A stretch of DNA of 64,000 nucleotides from Siphonodentalium dalli (GCA_032622095.1 CP136062.1:52531349-52595348); one strand, 5' to 3'. Positions 60,801 to 61,570 are shown, counted from the stretch's first letter. Numbers and translations are program-made. Notes: generated by a model not told the origin, from the letters alone.

Positions 60801-61570
60801 TTAACCAATGCCCGTCTGGTTTGACTTCTAAAAGTTGGAGGTTTTGGCAGCATTGCACTGATTGTACCACAATTGTTTTGTGGTACAATTCAGAATATCT
60901 AGAATTGTATCACAAAACGACAGATGTGTCTCCATGGGAATACAGGCTACTGACCAATCAGGATGAGCATTGTATGTAGGTTTATGCAAGGTCGTATTAC
61001 AACATATGTTATACTATTAAAATAAAAAAATTTGAGTTGAGCTATAGTGTTGTTAACATTTCCGACATTTCCTTTTTATCTTGTAGTGACTAAGATTCAC
61101 ATCTACAAGCTGTCCTTCCTGGAGATCATAAACAGCATTATCATCACCCAGTCTTACAACTTCACCGTCCATGGCAACCCCGTGTTCAGGATCGGAGATC
61201 AGACACTAGAACTCAACGACGGCCAATTCCTCACCCTGGATAATATACTCAATAACTGTCTCATTAACATCGGTGATGAAAACTGCAATACTGGAATGAC
61301 CTTCTCGTTCAACATAAAAATTAAGGCGCTCATCGAAAATGGTATTATATTTAGTAACGGGGGAGATAATCCAGCTTCAAACGGCATTGTCATGTGGTAC
61401 AAAGGTGGCTCCTTCTATGTAAGATTGACGTCAAAGAAGAAGCAATGGGTCGTATCCACAACCAAAATCACAATCAACAAATTCTTTAAGATAAAGTTGT
61501 CATGGAGCAAGCAGTTTGGATTGGTGTTCTTCCTGGACGATGTGGTGGTCTCATGGAGCAGAAAATTCAG
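627..61570 (+). CDS. Partial VWDE-like modular extracellular protein gene, 22 internal exons
   Basis: Twenty-two exons join in one frame: 627-817, 4063-4278, 5878-5992, 7782-8025, 9371-9554, 11262-11484, 12214-12434, 21736-21828, 25858-26259, 28476-28558, 30957-31020, 33048-33254, 34956-35058, 37322-37406, 39861-40039, 41535-41641, 45302-45460, 46764-46947, 50472-50665, 55200-55433, 57885-58002, 61087-61570. Each has AG before and GT after, and the phases agree at every junction. No start codon, signal peptide, transmembrane segment, stop or poly(A) site is in the window, so both ends are missing. The VWD domain and the Cys-rich and EGF segments after it match the order known for the VWDE family. 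The IPT-like, Cys-box and LamG-like parts are not in vertebrate VWDE as I know it. The product is probably secreted or membrane-anchored; its partners are unknown. It could instead be named a generic LamG/VWD/EGF protein. Confidence 0.85.
818..1013. other. Start of intron 1, no recognisable feature
   Basis: AT-rich. Part of it (about 905-1000) weakly resembles the stretches near 1150-1210 and 1745-1815, so it may be old repeat. Confidence 0.4.
1014..1966. mobile_element. ~950-bp inverted-repeat element
   Basis: Arms of about 100 bp: 1014-1112 (attgtccattttcttgactt, then ccaaagaaaaaagtatcatt) and its complement at about 1863-1966. The interior holds dispersed repeat I (1390-1722), also at 11632-11941 and 44680-44902. 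No long open frame. Confidence 0.55.
2066..2278. mobile_element. MITE-A, full length (213 bp)
   Basis: TA at 2064-2065 and 2279-2280 flank a near-perfect hairpin that begins cagtaatgctctaaataatc and ends with its complement ...gagcattactg. The apex is gctctcgccgagagc. TA duplication and CAGT ends are usual for Tc1/mariner/pogo-mobilised MITEs; which transposase moved it is inferred. Confidence 0.9.
2338..2732. repeat. Degenerate array of the cattctcttatatatgcgag palindrome family
   Basis: Several copies of cattctcttatatatgcgag facing ttgcatatattagagaatgc, separated by ggcaaggtaaatgttgttag. They are related to the C palindromes elsewhere. The right arm resumes at 3936-3972 after an insertion. 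Confidence 0.7.
2733..3935 (+). repeat. Head-to-tail dimer of a repeat with a 122-bp tandem core
   Basis: Two copies (2733-3334 and 3335-3935), each starting agccgatgagcccgacgttg and ending with acagacaaacagaggtcttc and an AT-rich tail. Between these are 122-bp units containing ctgcgcatgcgcgaagctgg. The overlapping open frames here are an artefact of the periodicity. GC-rich unlike its surroundings. Inserted in the palindromic repeat that surrounds it. Confidence 0.8.
4063..4278 (+). CDS. Exon 2: second half of IPT-like domain (module 1)
   Basis: Donor gtaggt after CTPR; phase 0 in and out. The start is uncertain. An in-frame TGA at 4051-4053 rules out the attractive acceptor ccag at 4041-4044. 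AG at 4061-4062 gives an exon whose length up to the LFI/TFI motif equals that of its paralogue exon 20. AG at 4076-4077 is the alternative start. The key stretch is MIRCPLPAGVGIYTLWISNN, then VVYNSVCDDC, matching VVSCTLPA, ISNNG and IMYDSVCEIC in exon 20. Confidence 0.75.
4323..4650. mobile_element. Fold-back family B copy 2, degraded
   Basis: ggccatttgcagaatgaggt, the facing half near 4388, and a second core at 4630 (gcagaatgaggtcccc). Confidence 0.6.
4763..5535. mobile_element. Non-autonomous hAT-like element with 8-bp target duplication
   Basis: tcatataa occurs at 4755-4762 and 5536-5543. The left end (aggtttctcaacggtaccgg) and right end (ggtaccgataggtctggaac) are imperfect inverted repeats, and ggtaccggtacc motifs recur near both ends. 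The 8-bp duplication and GGTTCTCAAC-like terminus point to hAT. Short open frames inside look non-coding. Confidence 0.7.
5878..5992 (+). CDS. Exon 3: Cys-rich box (module 1)
   Basis: Acceptor tttgcag, donor gtaagt; phase 0 in, 1 out. It encodes C-x-I-x-G-x-C-Y-x2-G (CRIKGKCYLNG), then NPIEYCWP and a closing WSIID. The same box occurs in exon 21 (CIIDGVCYEKG, then NPEDKTKYCWP and FWADID). It links the IPT-like domain to the LamG-like region. Confidence 0.85.
6062..6339. mobile_element. TTAA-flanked piggyBac-like MITE carrying a palindrome
   Basis: TTAA at 6058-6061 and 6340-6343 flank ends tcctttgagtgccagg / cctggcactgaaaggg. Inside is the palindrome at 6109-6177 (gccaatgcattctcttatat facing its complement). 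TTAA targets and CCCTTT-type ends are the piggyBac hallmark. Confidence 0.7.
6440..7000. repeat. Duplicated intronic segment with internal palindrome
   Basis: ggaataaacctgactat...ccattttcggcccgtg...ctacaaaaatccctgtaatg occurs at about 6427-6560 and again at about 6862-6995. The second copy has the unit cccgtgtcgttgcctatgg three times (6918-6960). Between them lies a C palindrome (6776-6845). Confidence 0.65.
7029..7713. mobile_element. MITE-A interrupted by a nested insertion
   Basis: Left arm 7029-7137; the right arm starts at about 7138 and resumes at about 7683-7713 (aggagtcgattacttagggc). Ends 69 bp before exon 4. Confidence 0.8.
7164..7682. mobile_element. ~520-bp element inserted into MITE-A
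   Basis: Terminal inverted repeat acgggcggcgtt / aacgccgcccgt. tttaa on each side (7159-7163 and just after the element) looks like a 5-bp target duplication, because intact MITE-A copies have it once. No coding sequence seen. Confidence 0.65.
7782..8025 (+). CDS. Exon 4: N-terminal part of LamG/concanavalin-like region (module 1)
   Basis: Acceptor ttttttcag, donor gtatgg; phase 1 in, 2 out. It encodes 81 residues ending LCDLGVTLSFR. The pattern SLTFNGQTQYF, then C-x2-G-x-F/TLSFR, is typical of the first strands of laminin-G/jelly-roll folds, and is inferred from that pattern only. It aligns with the first half of exon 22 (NTGMTFSFN). Confidence 0.8.
8082..8337. mobile_element. Fold-back family B copy 3
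   Basis: caagccttgaaatagtgtgt ... acactatttcaaggcttg outer arms; two inner hairpins with apices tgcacagtgggctagca and tagcccgctatgcggggta. Confidence 0.85.
8582..8990. mobile_element. Fold-back family B copy 4
   Basis: Two core hairpins flank the central segment seen in copies 1, 9, 12 and 13 (aaatggtgaatattgtgatg ... catctgccaatttgggg). Confidence 0.75.
9093..9312. mobile_element. MITE-A, full length
   Basis: TA at 9091-9092 and 9313-9314; hairpin with apex gctctcactgagag. Confidence 0.9.
9371..9554 (+). CDS. Exon 5: central LamG-like region (module 1)
   Basis: Acceptor cttttcag, donor gtatgc; phase 2 in, 0 out. It reads SLKLLSLKNDAYIYTNCG, then GYAIYYKQGRLYVTIST and NVDKYFLFK, matching the middle of exon 22 (IENGIIFSNGGDN, GIVMWYKGGSFYVRLTS, TINKFFKIK). 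The GR-L-Y-V strand is a usual LamG feature. MITE-A copy 9093-9312 ends 58 bp upstream. Confidence 0.85.
9590..9667. mobile_element. Fold-back family B copy 5, one arm only
   Basis: caagccttgaaatagtgtgt to ...gctaccccgcatag, then unrelated sequence. Confidence 0.75.
9781..10110. mobile_element. Fold-back family B copy 6 with shared left flank
   Basis: The left flank gactcaagttagaaggaggt...gttctatagagtatcaaag and gatcattcatcaataattat is shared with 39047-39120 and 39430-39452. The fold-back itself begins at 9868. Confidence 0.8.
10270..10366. mobile_element. MITE-A left arm only
   Basis: aatcgactgcttaaccacag through the apex gctctcggggag; the right arm is absent and the 26-bp array starts directly after the apex. 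Confidence 0.8.
10367..11240. repeat. 26-bp minisatellite, ~33 copies
   Basis: Unit agatcttcatctgttagtag plus cacata, with point variants (ttagtatcacatactatc, ttattagcacatcag). Ends 21 bp before exon 6. Confidence 0.95.
11262..11484 (+). CDS. Exon 6: C-terminal part of LamG-like region (module 1)
   Basis: Acceptor ttcattatag, donor gtaagt; phase 0 in, 1 out. It begins VSWSLQFGLNLYVDGDKVA and ends LDALRFVIG. The W-x4-GL-x-LYVDG motif followed by CNLFVGRP is the classic closing half of a LamG sandwich. The 26-bp minisatellite ends only about 20 bp upstream, so the polypyrimidine tract lies directly against the array. Confidence 0.88.
11632..11941. repeat. Dispersed repeat I copy
   Basis: agtggcccagtaaagagtcg ... 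tttgtgtcagatatttgaca ... ggaatctgatgatatgggga; also at 1390-1722 and 44680-44902. Confidence 0.7.
12045..12192. mobile_element. Fold-back family B copy 7
   Basis: caagccttgaaatagtgtgt arm, one hairpin, and caaatgacagacacac at the right. Ends 22 bp before exon 7. Confidence 0.8.
12214..12434 (+). CDS. Exon 7: Ig-like/pre-VWD segment
   Basis: Phase 1 in, 0 out; donor gtttgt. Two AGs compete. AG before 12214 keeps the frame with exon 6 and gives GFPQLTEDPKLTVK; AG before 12225 has the better pyrimidine tract but breaks the frame, so 12214 is chosen. It encodes FLCNYQRLQGQNVQYKVSFI and ends DKPYGST. With exon 8 this looks like the pre-VWD Ig-like region of VWDE proteins. That assignment is by resemblance only. 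Confidence 0.8.
12842..13325. mobile_element. Possible 484-bp inverted-repeat element
   Basis: aaggcccacataatt at the left faces aattaggtgggcctt at the right (14 of 15 matching). The interior is AT-rich without coding signal. Target duplication not clear. Confidence 0.5.
13863..19861. mobile_element. 6.0-kb element with long terminal inverted repeats
   Basis: The left arm begins tagtctaggctgtgctgggg and the right arm ends ccccagcacagcctagacta. Homology runs through 13863-15215 against 18868-19861 in opposite orientation. The left arm has an extra tandem copy of about 390 bp (14249 and 14641 both start caactctgtgcaaa). tgt lies on both sides, possibly a 3-bp duplication. The interior (15215-18868) is AT-rich with only short chance frames and no transposase. 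Fits a non-autonomous long-TIR DNA transposon; superfamily undetermined. Confidence 0.8.
20111..20249. repeat. Isolated imperfect hairpin
   Basis: gttacagggctcgttgttgc faces gcaacaactcgccctgtaac; GC-rich centre gggctcggctagcgcctcgccc. Confidence 0.7.
20683..21450 (+). repeat. Dispersed repeat N with ~165-bp internal tandem units
   Basis: Starts with a short hairpin (taccccccgcaatgaagtta, then ggggggtatac) and ends cccattgggacagtcacacc. Contains three-fold gggaacctgtgcacctgcga...ttttattcctacattttt units. Second copy at 40063-40682. The open frames on it are repeat artefacts. Confidence 0.75.
21451..21705 (-). repeat. Dispersed repeat L
   Basis: An inverted copy lies at 53712-53965 (both share gagcaaccacacatgctgtg and ggttttcattaagct). 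Ends about 30 bp before exon 8. Confidence 0.65.
21736..21828 (+). CDS. Exon 8: 31-codon microexon of the pre-VWD segment
   Basis: Acceptor tctttcag, donor gtacag; phase 0 in and out, 93 bp. It encodes VQCSVVLCDSSDCTNSVGEA, then KMVIK. It lies 9.3 kb from exon 7 and 4 kb from exon 9 but joins both in phase 0 and supplies the cysteines expected before FEQFELML. The donor is GTA followed by the first bases of a MITE-A copy, with the TA of the donor serving as its target duplication. Not covered by any long open frame, so easy to miss. Confidence 0.75.
21832..22028. mobile_element. MITE-A fused to the exon 8 donor
   Basis: TA at 21830-21831 is positions +2/+3 of the exon 8 donor (AAG|GTA); the element starts cagtaatgtcctaaat. 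The second TA is at 22029-22030. Left arm slightly shortened. Confidence 0.9.
22253..23814. mobile_element. 1.56-kb TTAA-flanked piggyBac-like element
   Basis: TTAA at 22249-22252 and 23815-23818; ends ccctttgaaccc / gggttcaaaggg. The interior holds two diverged tandem duplications (about 380 bp: 22324 against 22706; about 396 bp: 22976 against 23372) and near the right end two tatcggtgttacggg motifs. No transposase frame, so non-autonomous. Confidence 0.8.
23822..23970. repeat. Isolated hairpin next to the TTAA element
   Basis: aataacatgatttt faces aaaatcatgttatta; centre agggcctctaatggagggct. Confidence 0.6.
24450..24643. mobile_element. MITE-A
   Basis: TA on both sides (24448-24449 and 24644-24645); left arm lacks part near the apex. 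Confidence 0.85.
25001..25367 (-). repeat. Dispersed repeat J, minus orientation
   Basis: Complement of 42592-42966 and 49850-50214 (shared agacatattatggacttg and agtgtttcacatcact ends). Confidence 0.75.
25631..25813. mobile_element. MITE-A, 45 bp upstream of exon 9
   Basis: Starts cattaatgccctaaataatc (one change in CAGT), ends agggtattactg; right arm shortened at the apex. Confidence 0.85.
25858..26259 (+). CDS. Exon 9: segment N-terminal to VWD domain
   Basis: Acceptor ttccag, donor gtcagt; phase 0 in and out, 134 codons. It encodes FEQFELMLYEGGRPGMIEFN, then FCPFYNRGMGGCKISINTF, ADLCQK and DLYGKLLMKKDIERVK. This corresponds to the region just before VWD in VWDE-type proteins. The last 15 bases and the donor are copied three more times downstream in a 37-bp tandem repeat. 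MITE-A copy 25631-25813 ends 45 bp upstream. Confidence 0.88.
26245..26400 (+). repeat. 37-bp tandem repeat copying the exon 9 end and donor
   Basis: Units start at 26245, 26282, 26319 and 26356. Each holds agagcgagtcaag|gtcag, i.e. the last exon 9 codons and a donor, then agtctagctaaat. An in-frame TAA at 26314-26316 blocks the later donors; the second shifts the frame by one, so only 26260 is usable. Confidence 0.9.
26445..27185 (-). mobile_element. 5'-truncated Penelope-like retroelement
   Basis: Contains the C-terminal reading frame at 26602-27138 on the minus strand and, past it, a 3' tail (cctgaagatcagcagtagct...ggcctagttacaa). It sits within a tandem-repeat region: gtctagctaaatatagacaa occurs on both sides. 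Confidence 0.75.
26602..27138 (-). pseudogene. Penelope-type GIY-YIG endonuclease fragment
   Basis: A 178-residue open frame. It starts with the RQPPNLKKILTRARF linker, then a Cys motif (CRDSRCGTCKN), then IYIIICSGCHEFYVGQTGN, R/H residues in ERMRIHRQQ, and RTETMLIKKLRPKLN. These are the GIY-YIG features (Y, YVGQT, Arg, Glu, KLN) of Penelope-like element endonucleases. No frameshift inside, but the reverse transcriptase part is absent, so it is a truncated copy. Confidence 0.85.
27480..28040. repeat. 54-bp minisatellite, ~10 copies
   Basis: Unit agtctagctaaatatagaca, then atttaatcctttccttacta and tatatatagacaag. The 193-residue minus-strand frame is an artefact (54 is a multiple of 3). Its agtctagctaaata core is the same as in the 37-bp repeat after exon 9. 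Confidence 0.95.
28106..28336. mobile_element. TTAA-type element of the ctatactaaatact family, degraded
   Basis: ttaaccctttttatattaaa at left, ccatttagtatagaaaaggt at right; related to 38422-38655. Confidence 0.5.
28476..28558 (+). CDS. Exon 10: start of von Willebrand factor D domain
   Basis: Acceptor atattccag, donor gtaaga; phase 0 in, 2 out. It encodes SPLCKSYGHPHLHTFDGR, the canonical VWD opening (C-x-GDPH-x-x-TFDG, with D replaced by H here). The exon end and donor are re-copied twice downstream in a short tandem duplication. Confidence 0.92.
28533..28650 (+). repeat. Tandem copies of the exon 10 end and donor
   Basis: ccacatctgcatacattcga with gaaggtaagattt (exon 10 end) is followed by two variants, ctgtatacattcgatgaaat with gtaagatttaacta, at intervals of about 37-40 bp. 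The copies read atgtaag instead of aggtaag. Confidence 0.85.
28673..28837. mobile_element. MITE-A, right arm shortened
   Basis: TA at 28671-28672 and 28838-28839; 115 bp after exon 10. Confidence 0.85.
29143..29250. repeat. ~35-bp tandem repeat, 3 copies
   Basis: Unit tttaaattataagatcgcag plus gtcaattggtttata. Confidence 0.85.
29288..29690. repeat. ~46-bp minisatellite, ~9 copies
   Basis: Unit aatacagaatacaggtgaca, then tattcataattcataacaa. Confidence 0.92.
29698..29845. mobile_element. Fold-back family B copy 8, compact hairpin
   Basis: A single near-perfect hairpin from ccttgaaatagcgtgtctgt to its complement, apex accccgcatatcgggctagc. Confidence 0.88.
30085..30226. mobile_element. TTAA-flanked piggyBac-like MITE (ccctttcagtgcc family)
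   Basis: TTAA on both sides; ends ccctttcagtgccaagt / acttggcactgaaaggg. One arm mostly lost. Confidence 0.8.
30536..30925. mobile_element. Fold-back family B copy 9
   Basis: Inverted orientation of the long form seen at 8582-8990, with the central aaatggtgaatatt segment. Ends 31 bp before exon 11. Confidence 0.75.
30957..31020 (+). CDS. Exon 11: VWD domain, strand GEYVLYRH
   Basis: Acceptor atttacag, donor gtaaga; phase 2 in, 0 out, 64 bp. It encodes SKYKSNKAGEYVLYRHNRLP, then YE. The G-x-YVLY motif follows TFDG in VWD domains of the VWDE type. Too short to show as a long open frame; supported by phase and homology. Confidence 0.88.
31470..32037. mobile_element. Candidate 568-bp TTAA-flanked element
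   Basis: TTAA at 31466-31469 and 32038-32041 with ends aggggtactttac / gtacagtatccct (imperfect). The right TTAA is also the left flank of the next element, so the boundary is ambiguous. Confidence 0.45.
32042..32871. mobile_element. TTAA element with three C palindromes
   Basis: Left end cccaacagaagggc, right end gttgggtaaaggg before TTAA (32872-32875). Palindromes at 32061-32125, 32367-32435 and 32655-32720, each pairing cattctcttatatatgcgag with its complement. Confidence 0.7.
33048..33254 (+). CDS. Exon 12: central VWD domain
   Basis: Acceptor ttttttcag, donor gtgagt; phase 0 in and out. It encodes VRTFYRGYKKRYTRNCAVAI, then GDDVLLFDRC, a basic KKAKRRRP stretch and a Gly-rich end (SGKGYV). 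The EVR and NCAVA features are usual for VWD. The basic stretch is unusual in an extracellular domain. Confidence 0.9.
33255..34955. other. Intron 12, mostly featureless
   Basis: AT-rich. Apart from the G20 tract at 34441-34460 I recognise no repeat family or coding signal. Confidence 0.5.
34441..34460 (+). repeat. Uninterrupted G20 tract
   Basis: Twenty consecutive G on the coding strand in an AT-rich intron, hence also in the pre-mRNA; could form a G-quadruplex. Exact length is prone to sequencing error. Confidence 0.85.
34956..35058 (+). CDS. Exon 13: VWD domain, strand before GLCG
   Basis: Acceptor attccag, donor gtttgt; phase 0 in, 1 out. It encodes VYLPTGTRIELKSKGKEYLE, then IWISASTADFNETS. 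The next residues (GLCG) come from exon 14. Confidence 0.88.
35076..35202. mobile_element. TTAA-flanked MITE (ccctttcagtgcc family)
   Basis: ttaaccattttagtgccaag ... ggcactgaaagggttaa; starts 18 bp after exon 13. Confidence 0.75.
35388..35600. mobile_element. MITE-A, full length
   Basis: TA duplication, full hairpin, apex gttctccccaagagc. Confidence 0.9.
36351..36518. mobile_element. MITE-A, left arm shortened
   Basis: TA at 36349-36350 and 36519-36520. The left arm stops at aacttttcag and jumps to the apex. Confidence 0.88.
36874..37255. mobile_element. TTAA-flanked element with two opposed C palindromes
   Basis: TTAA at 36870-36873 and 37256-37259; ends ccctttacccaaca / tgttgggtaaaggg. 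Palindromes at 37023-37088 and 37163-37229 are in opposite orientation around a 75-bp spacer. Very similar copies at 47994-48374 and 59491-59882. Ends 66 bp before exon 14. Confidence 0.85.
37322..37406 (+). CDS. Exon 14: GLCG motif closing the VWD domain
   Basis: Acceptor ttttaacag, donor gtgagt; phase 1 in, 2 out, 85 bp. With the last base of exon 13 it encodes GLCGKYDDDKDNDFEFG and ends NFADSW. GLCG-x-(F/Y)D-x-DNDF is the diagnostic VWD signature. The donor is followed almost at once by the 46-bp minisatellite. Confidence 0.92.
37415..38160. repeat. 46-bp minisatellite, ~16 copies
   Basis: Unit ttgtttattctgtcgcgata, then ttaaccatttctatactgaa and tcctcg. Each unit contains the terminus of the ccctttctatact TTAA family (compare 38422). 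Confidence 0.95.
38422..38655. mobile_element. TTAA-type element, ccctttctatactaaatact family
   Basis: Ends ccctttctatactaaatact / tttagtatataagggg before TTAA (38656-38659); the left flank is TTTA. A related truncated copy follows the 46-bp array (to about 38370). Confidence 0.65.
38656..39046. other. Intron 14 segment with short inverted repeat
   Basis: acgaccacgattcaatcgta at about 38695 faces tacgattgaatcgtggtcat at about 39015, an inverted pair about 320 bp apart, so possibly one more small element (38694-39034). Confidence 0.55.
39047..39430. mobile_element. Fold-back family B copy 10 with shared left flank
   Basis: Flank as at 9781. The hairpin arms contain an extra duplicated attgcagaatgaggtcccc segment. 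Confidence 0.8.
39453..39838. mobile_element. Fold-back family B copy 11
   Basis: caatccttgaaatagtctgt to aggcacactattttaaggt. Ends 22 bp before exon 15. Confidence 0.75.
39861..40039 (+). CDS. Exon 15: post-VWD Cys-rich segment
   Basis: Acceptor ttaattccag, donor gtgatt; phase 2 in, 1 out. It encodes SPSDSLFNGFCPEKVETG, then QYCSCNENQEASC and a Lys-rich tail (KEKKTKGKKHK). The W...SLF...YCSC order after VWD is a VWDE family trait. A dispersed repeat starts about 24 bp past the donor (40063). Confidence 0.88.
40063..40682 (+). repeat. Dispersed repeat N copy 2
   Basis: Starts taccccctgcaacgaagttg, ends cccattgggacagtcacacc; two internal gggaacctgtgcacctg units. Begins 24 bp after exon 15. 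Confidence 0.75.
40912..41124. mobile_element. MITE-A, full length
   Basis: TA duplication, 213 bp, apex gctctcagcgagagc. Confidence 0.9.
41535..41641 (+). CDS. Exon 16: post-VWD segment
   Basis: Acceptor catttcag, donor gtaagt; phase 1 in, 0 out. It encodes ENDITEYIVKKAVEPEKCTS and ends DFDLNFTAI. One cysteine; acidic and hydrophilic. Assigned from splice sites, phase and position. Confidence 0.82.
41774..41986. mobile_element. MITE-A, full length
   Basis: TA at 41772-41773 and 41987-41988; the right TA also abuts the 1.37-kb element that follows. Confidence 0.9.
41989..43358. mobile_element. 1.37-kb inverted-repeat element (TA-flanked)
   Basis: Arms of about 90 bp: 41989-42080 (aaccagctagtgaaatcagt ... 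gaagtacgcttgccttactc) and the complement at about 43268-43358. TA on both sides. Holds dispersed repeat J (42592-42966). No transposase frame. Confidence 0.7.
43471..43899. mobile_element. Fold-back family B copy 12
   Basis: caagcctgagtttagtgtgc ... gcactaaactgtggcttg with central long-form segment. Confidence 0.8.
43981..44550. repeat. ~63-bp minisatellite, 9 copies
   Basis: Unit gatgaacaaccttgggggga, then aaggaaggatatttacatac and aacaggttttgatcattggt. The overlapping frames are artefacts. Confidence 0.95.
44680..44902. repeat. Dispersed repeat I copy 3
   Basis: tttgtgtcagatatttgaca ... ggaatctgatgatatgggga. Confidence 0.7.
45055..45204. mobile_element. MITE-A, left end missing
   Basis: Starts inside the arm at ttaaccacagcagaattatg; ends gcattactt. 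98 bp before exon 17. Confidence 0.8.
45302..45460 (+). CDS. Exon 17: post-VWD Cys segment
   Basis: Acceptor ttttcatag, donor gtttgt; phase 0 in and out. It encodes VFTWPTVTNITEVVATEKC, then AQTCLNFSTSV and LAMDACVGEIQ. The three spaced cysteines fit the C...C...C pattern between VWD and EGF in VWDE proteins. Confidence 0.88.
45461..46318. other. Intron 17 left part, nothing firmly recognised
   Basis: 46000-46120 loosely resembles the 29280-29900 region (ttcattatactcatcgcagt, acatcatcttcgagtt). No coding signal. Confidence 0.4.
46319..46528. mobile_element. MITE-A
   Basis: TA duplication; apex reduced to gaaagcccgagagctttc. Confidence 0.88.
46583..46746. mobile_element. MITE-A just upstream of exon 18
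   Basis: TA at 46581-46582 and 46747-46748. Right arm shortened. Only tatttcacatttttcag separates it from exon 18. Confidence 0.9.
46764..46947 (+). CDS. Exon 18: end of module 1 and first half of the next EGF
   Basis: Acceptor atttttcag, donor gtgagt; phase 0 in, 1 out. It encodes ISGVYDFLSVALSSILMPC and ends LSCPEDCSGPSHGKCIK, the opening half of an EGF-like repeat (C-x3-CSG-x3-G-x-C) completed by exon 19. MITE-A copies lie 17 bp before the acceptor AG end and 7 bp after the exon. Confidence 0.9.
46955..47167. mobile_element. MITE-A just downstream of exon 18
   Basis: TA at 46953-46954 directly follows the donor gtgag. Full 213-bp hairpin, apex gctctcggggagagc. Confidence 0.9.
47186..47570. 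mobile_element. Fold-back family B copy 13
   Basis: gagcctgagtttagtgtgcc ... gacaggcacattaaactttg with central long-form segment. Confidence 0.78.
47677..47782. mobile_element. MITE-A right arm only
   Basis: Starts at the apex (gggagctttccgatgaatgg) and ends gcgcattactg before TA. Confidence 0.85.
47994..48374. mobile_element. TTAA-flanked element with two opposed C palindromes, copy 2
   Basis: TTAA at 47990-47993 and 48375-48378; palindromes 48018-48086 and 48169-48233. A degraded C palindrome precedes it (47870-47985). Confidence 0.85.
48375..49317. other. Intron 18 segment, partly old repeat
   Basis: 48450-48600 is a diverged inverted copy of about 43060-43205 (gtcaactgaaagta, acaatgttt, ttcaaaagaa). 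The 90-residue minus-strand frame over it has no family resemblance. The rest is unrecognised. Confidence 0.45.
49318..49430. mobile_element. Half of a ccctttcagtgcc TTAA MITE
   Basis: ttaaccctttcagtgccaag to gatggaaagagctcttag; the other arm is missing. Confidence 0.75.
49729..50214 (+). repeat. Fragment of the 1.37-kb element with repeat J
   Basis: taaaccagtattattcttgc resembles the arm of 41989-43358; 49850-50214 is repeat J. Confidence 0.65.
50218..50424. mobile_element. Near-perfect hairpin piggyBac-like MITE (ccctttcagtgcc)
   Basis: Each arm is about 100 bp: ccctttcagtgccaagtccg ... gatacattgatggaaagagc, then its complement. Right TTAA at 50425-50428; left flank tgaa. 47 bp before exon 19. 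Confidence 0.88.
50472..50665 (+). CDS. Exon 19: EGF second half plus IPT start (module 2)
   Basis: Acceptor tatctgcag, donor gtgagt; phase 1 in, 0 out. It encodes AFCFCLTDFDGEDCSI, then NLCDRRNNENCNVVTIYGD and LSCHLYRIT. This continues the EGF begun in exon 18, so the gene reads through from module 1 into module 2. Same phases and nearly the same length as exon 1 (194 against 191 bp). Confidence 0.9.
50695..50907. mobile_element. MITE-A, 30 bp after exon 19
   Basis: TA at 50693-50694 and 50908-50909; full hairpin. Confidence 0.92.
50972..51122. repeat. Isolated imperfect hairpin
   Basis: agttaactgttctgagtagc faces gctactcacaacagttgact; centre gcctag. Confidence 0.7.
51290..51690. repeat. 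19-bp minisatellite, ~20 copies
   Basis: Unit gagagtaggataacatctt. The three overlapping minus-strand frames are artefacts (3 x 19 = 57). Confidence 0.95.
51777..52028. mobile_element. Fold-back family B copy 14
   Basis: gccttgaaatagtgtgcctg ... actatttcaaggcttg with two inner hairpins. Confidence 0.85.
52029..53032. other. Intron 19 segment, nothing recognised
   Basis: Two short frames (52661-52852, 52822-53175) lack splice sites in phase and family resemblance; the latter runs into fold-back B. Confidence 0.45.
53033..53568. mobile_element. Fold-back family B copy 15, long form
   Basis: caagccttgaaatagtgtgt to ctatttgcaggcttg; three core hairpins. Confidence 0.8.
53712..53965 (+). repeat. 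Dispersed repeat L, second copy
   Basis: Inverted relative to 21451-21705. Confidence 0.65.
54052..54877. mobile_element. 826-bp non-autonomous hAT element with perfect 8-bp target duplication
   Basis: ctgccaat at 54044-54051 and 54878-54885. Ends tagggcggcaacgat / atcgttgcagcccta. Subterminal cgatacgtatcg-like motifs near both ends. TAGGGCTGCAACGAT-type ends with 8-bp duplication are diagnostic of hAT. No transposase. Confidence 0.9.
55200..55433 (+). CDS. Exon 20: second half of IPT-like domain (module 2)
   Basis: Acceptor tcatttcag, donor gttagt; phase 0 in and out, 78 codons. It encodes ISVEVVSCTLPAITG, IRISNNGVTT, then IMYDSVCEICTDSSCSVN. The donor is weak but is the only nearby GT that keeps phase 0 for exon 21. 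Confidence 0.85.
55683..55840. repeat. Isolated imperfect hairpin
   Basis: tagagtaattaattagttcc faces ggaaccaattgattactcta; centre gtgcgctaatgcgcac. Confidence 0.72.
55862..56005. repeat. Dispersed repeat, inverted partner at 60858-61005
   Basis: tgtaatatgaccttgc...ctgattggtcaatattcatgg...aaatgtcgttttgt...gtaccacaaa; the complement lies at 60858-61005. Confidence 0.65.
56028..56240. mobile_element. MITE-A, full length
   Basis: TA at 56026-56027 and 56241-56242; apex gctctccccgagagc. Confidence 0.9.
56264..56492. mobile_element. TTAA-type element (ccctttcacgac / catgaaaggg) with degraded palindromes
   Basis: Right TTAA at 56493-56496; left flank ctaa. Contains gattctcttatatatgcgag halves. 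Related to 62107-62757 and to the ends near 31075 and 4015. Confidence 0.65.
56902..57397. mobile_element. Fold-back family B copy 16, long form
   Basis: caagccttgaaatagtgtgt ... cagacatactgtttcaagg, with a short duplicated start at about 56960. Confidence 0.78.
57416..57631. mobile_element. MITE-A, full length
   Basis: TA at 57414-57415 and 57632-57633. Confidence 0.9.
57885..58002 (+). CDS. Exon 21: Cys-rich box (module 2)
   Basis: Acceptor caatttcag, donor gtaagt; phase 0 in, 1 out, matching exon 3. It encodes NPICIIDGVCYEKGYINPED, then KYCWPLF and FWADID. Confidence 0.88.
58003..59486. other. Intron 21 left part, nothing recognised
   Basis: Pyrimidine-rich stretch around 58290-58430 and scattered gtggctat/gccacataa motifs (58676-59095). 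No coding signal. Confidence 0.45.
59491..59882. mobile_element. TTAA-flanked element with two opposed C palindromes, copy 3
   Basis: TTAA at 59487-59490 and 59883-59886; ends ccctttacccaacaga / tgttgggtaaaggg; palindromes 59516-59582 and 59662-59730. Confidence 0.85.
59887..60857. other. Intron 21 right part, nothing recognised
   Basis: AT-rich, no repeat family or frame that I can support. Confidence 0.45.
60858..61005. repeat. Dispersed repeat, inverted partner of 55862-56005
   Basis: ttttgtggtaca...acaaaacgacag...ccatgggaatacagg...accaatcaggatgag...gcaaggtcgtattaca. Ends about 80 bp before exon 22. Confidence 0.65.
61087..61570 (+). CDS. Exon 22: fused LamG-like exon (module 2)
   Basis: Acceptor atcttgtag, donor gtagcg; phase 1 in, 2 out, 484 bp. 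It covers in one exon what module 1 splits into exons 4, 5 and part of 6: NTGMTFSFN, then NGIIFSNGGDN, GIVMWYKGGSFYVRLTS, FFKIKLSWSKQFGLVFF. An in-frame TAG follows at 61572, so the exon must end at or before 61570. That donor is weak, and the end is the least certain part. A half MITE-A begins 17 bp further on. Confidence 0.82.
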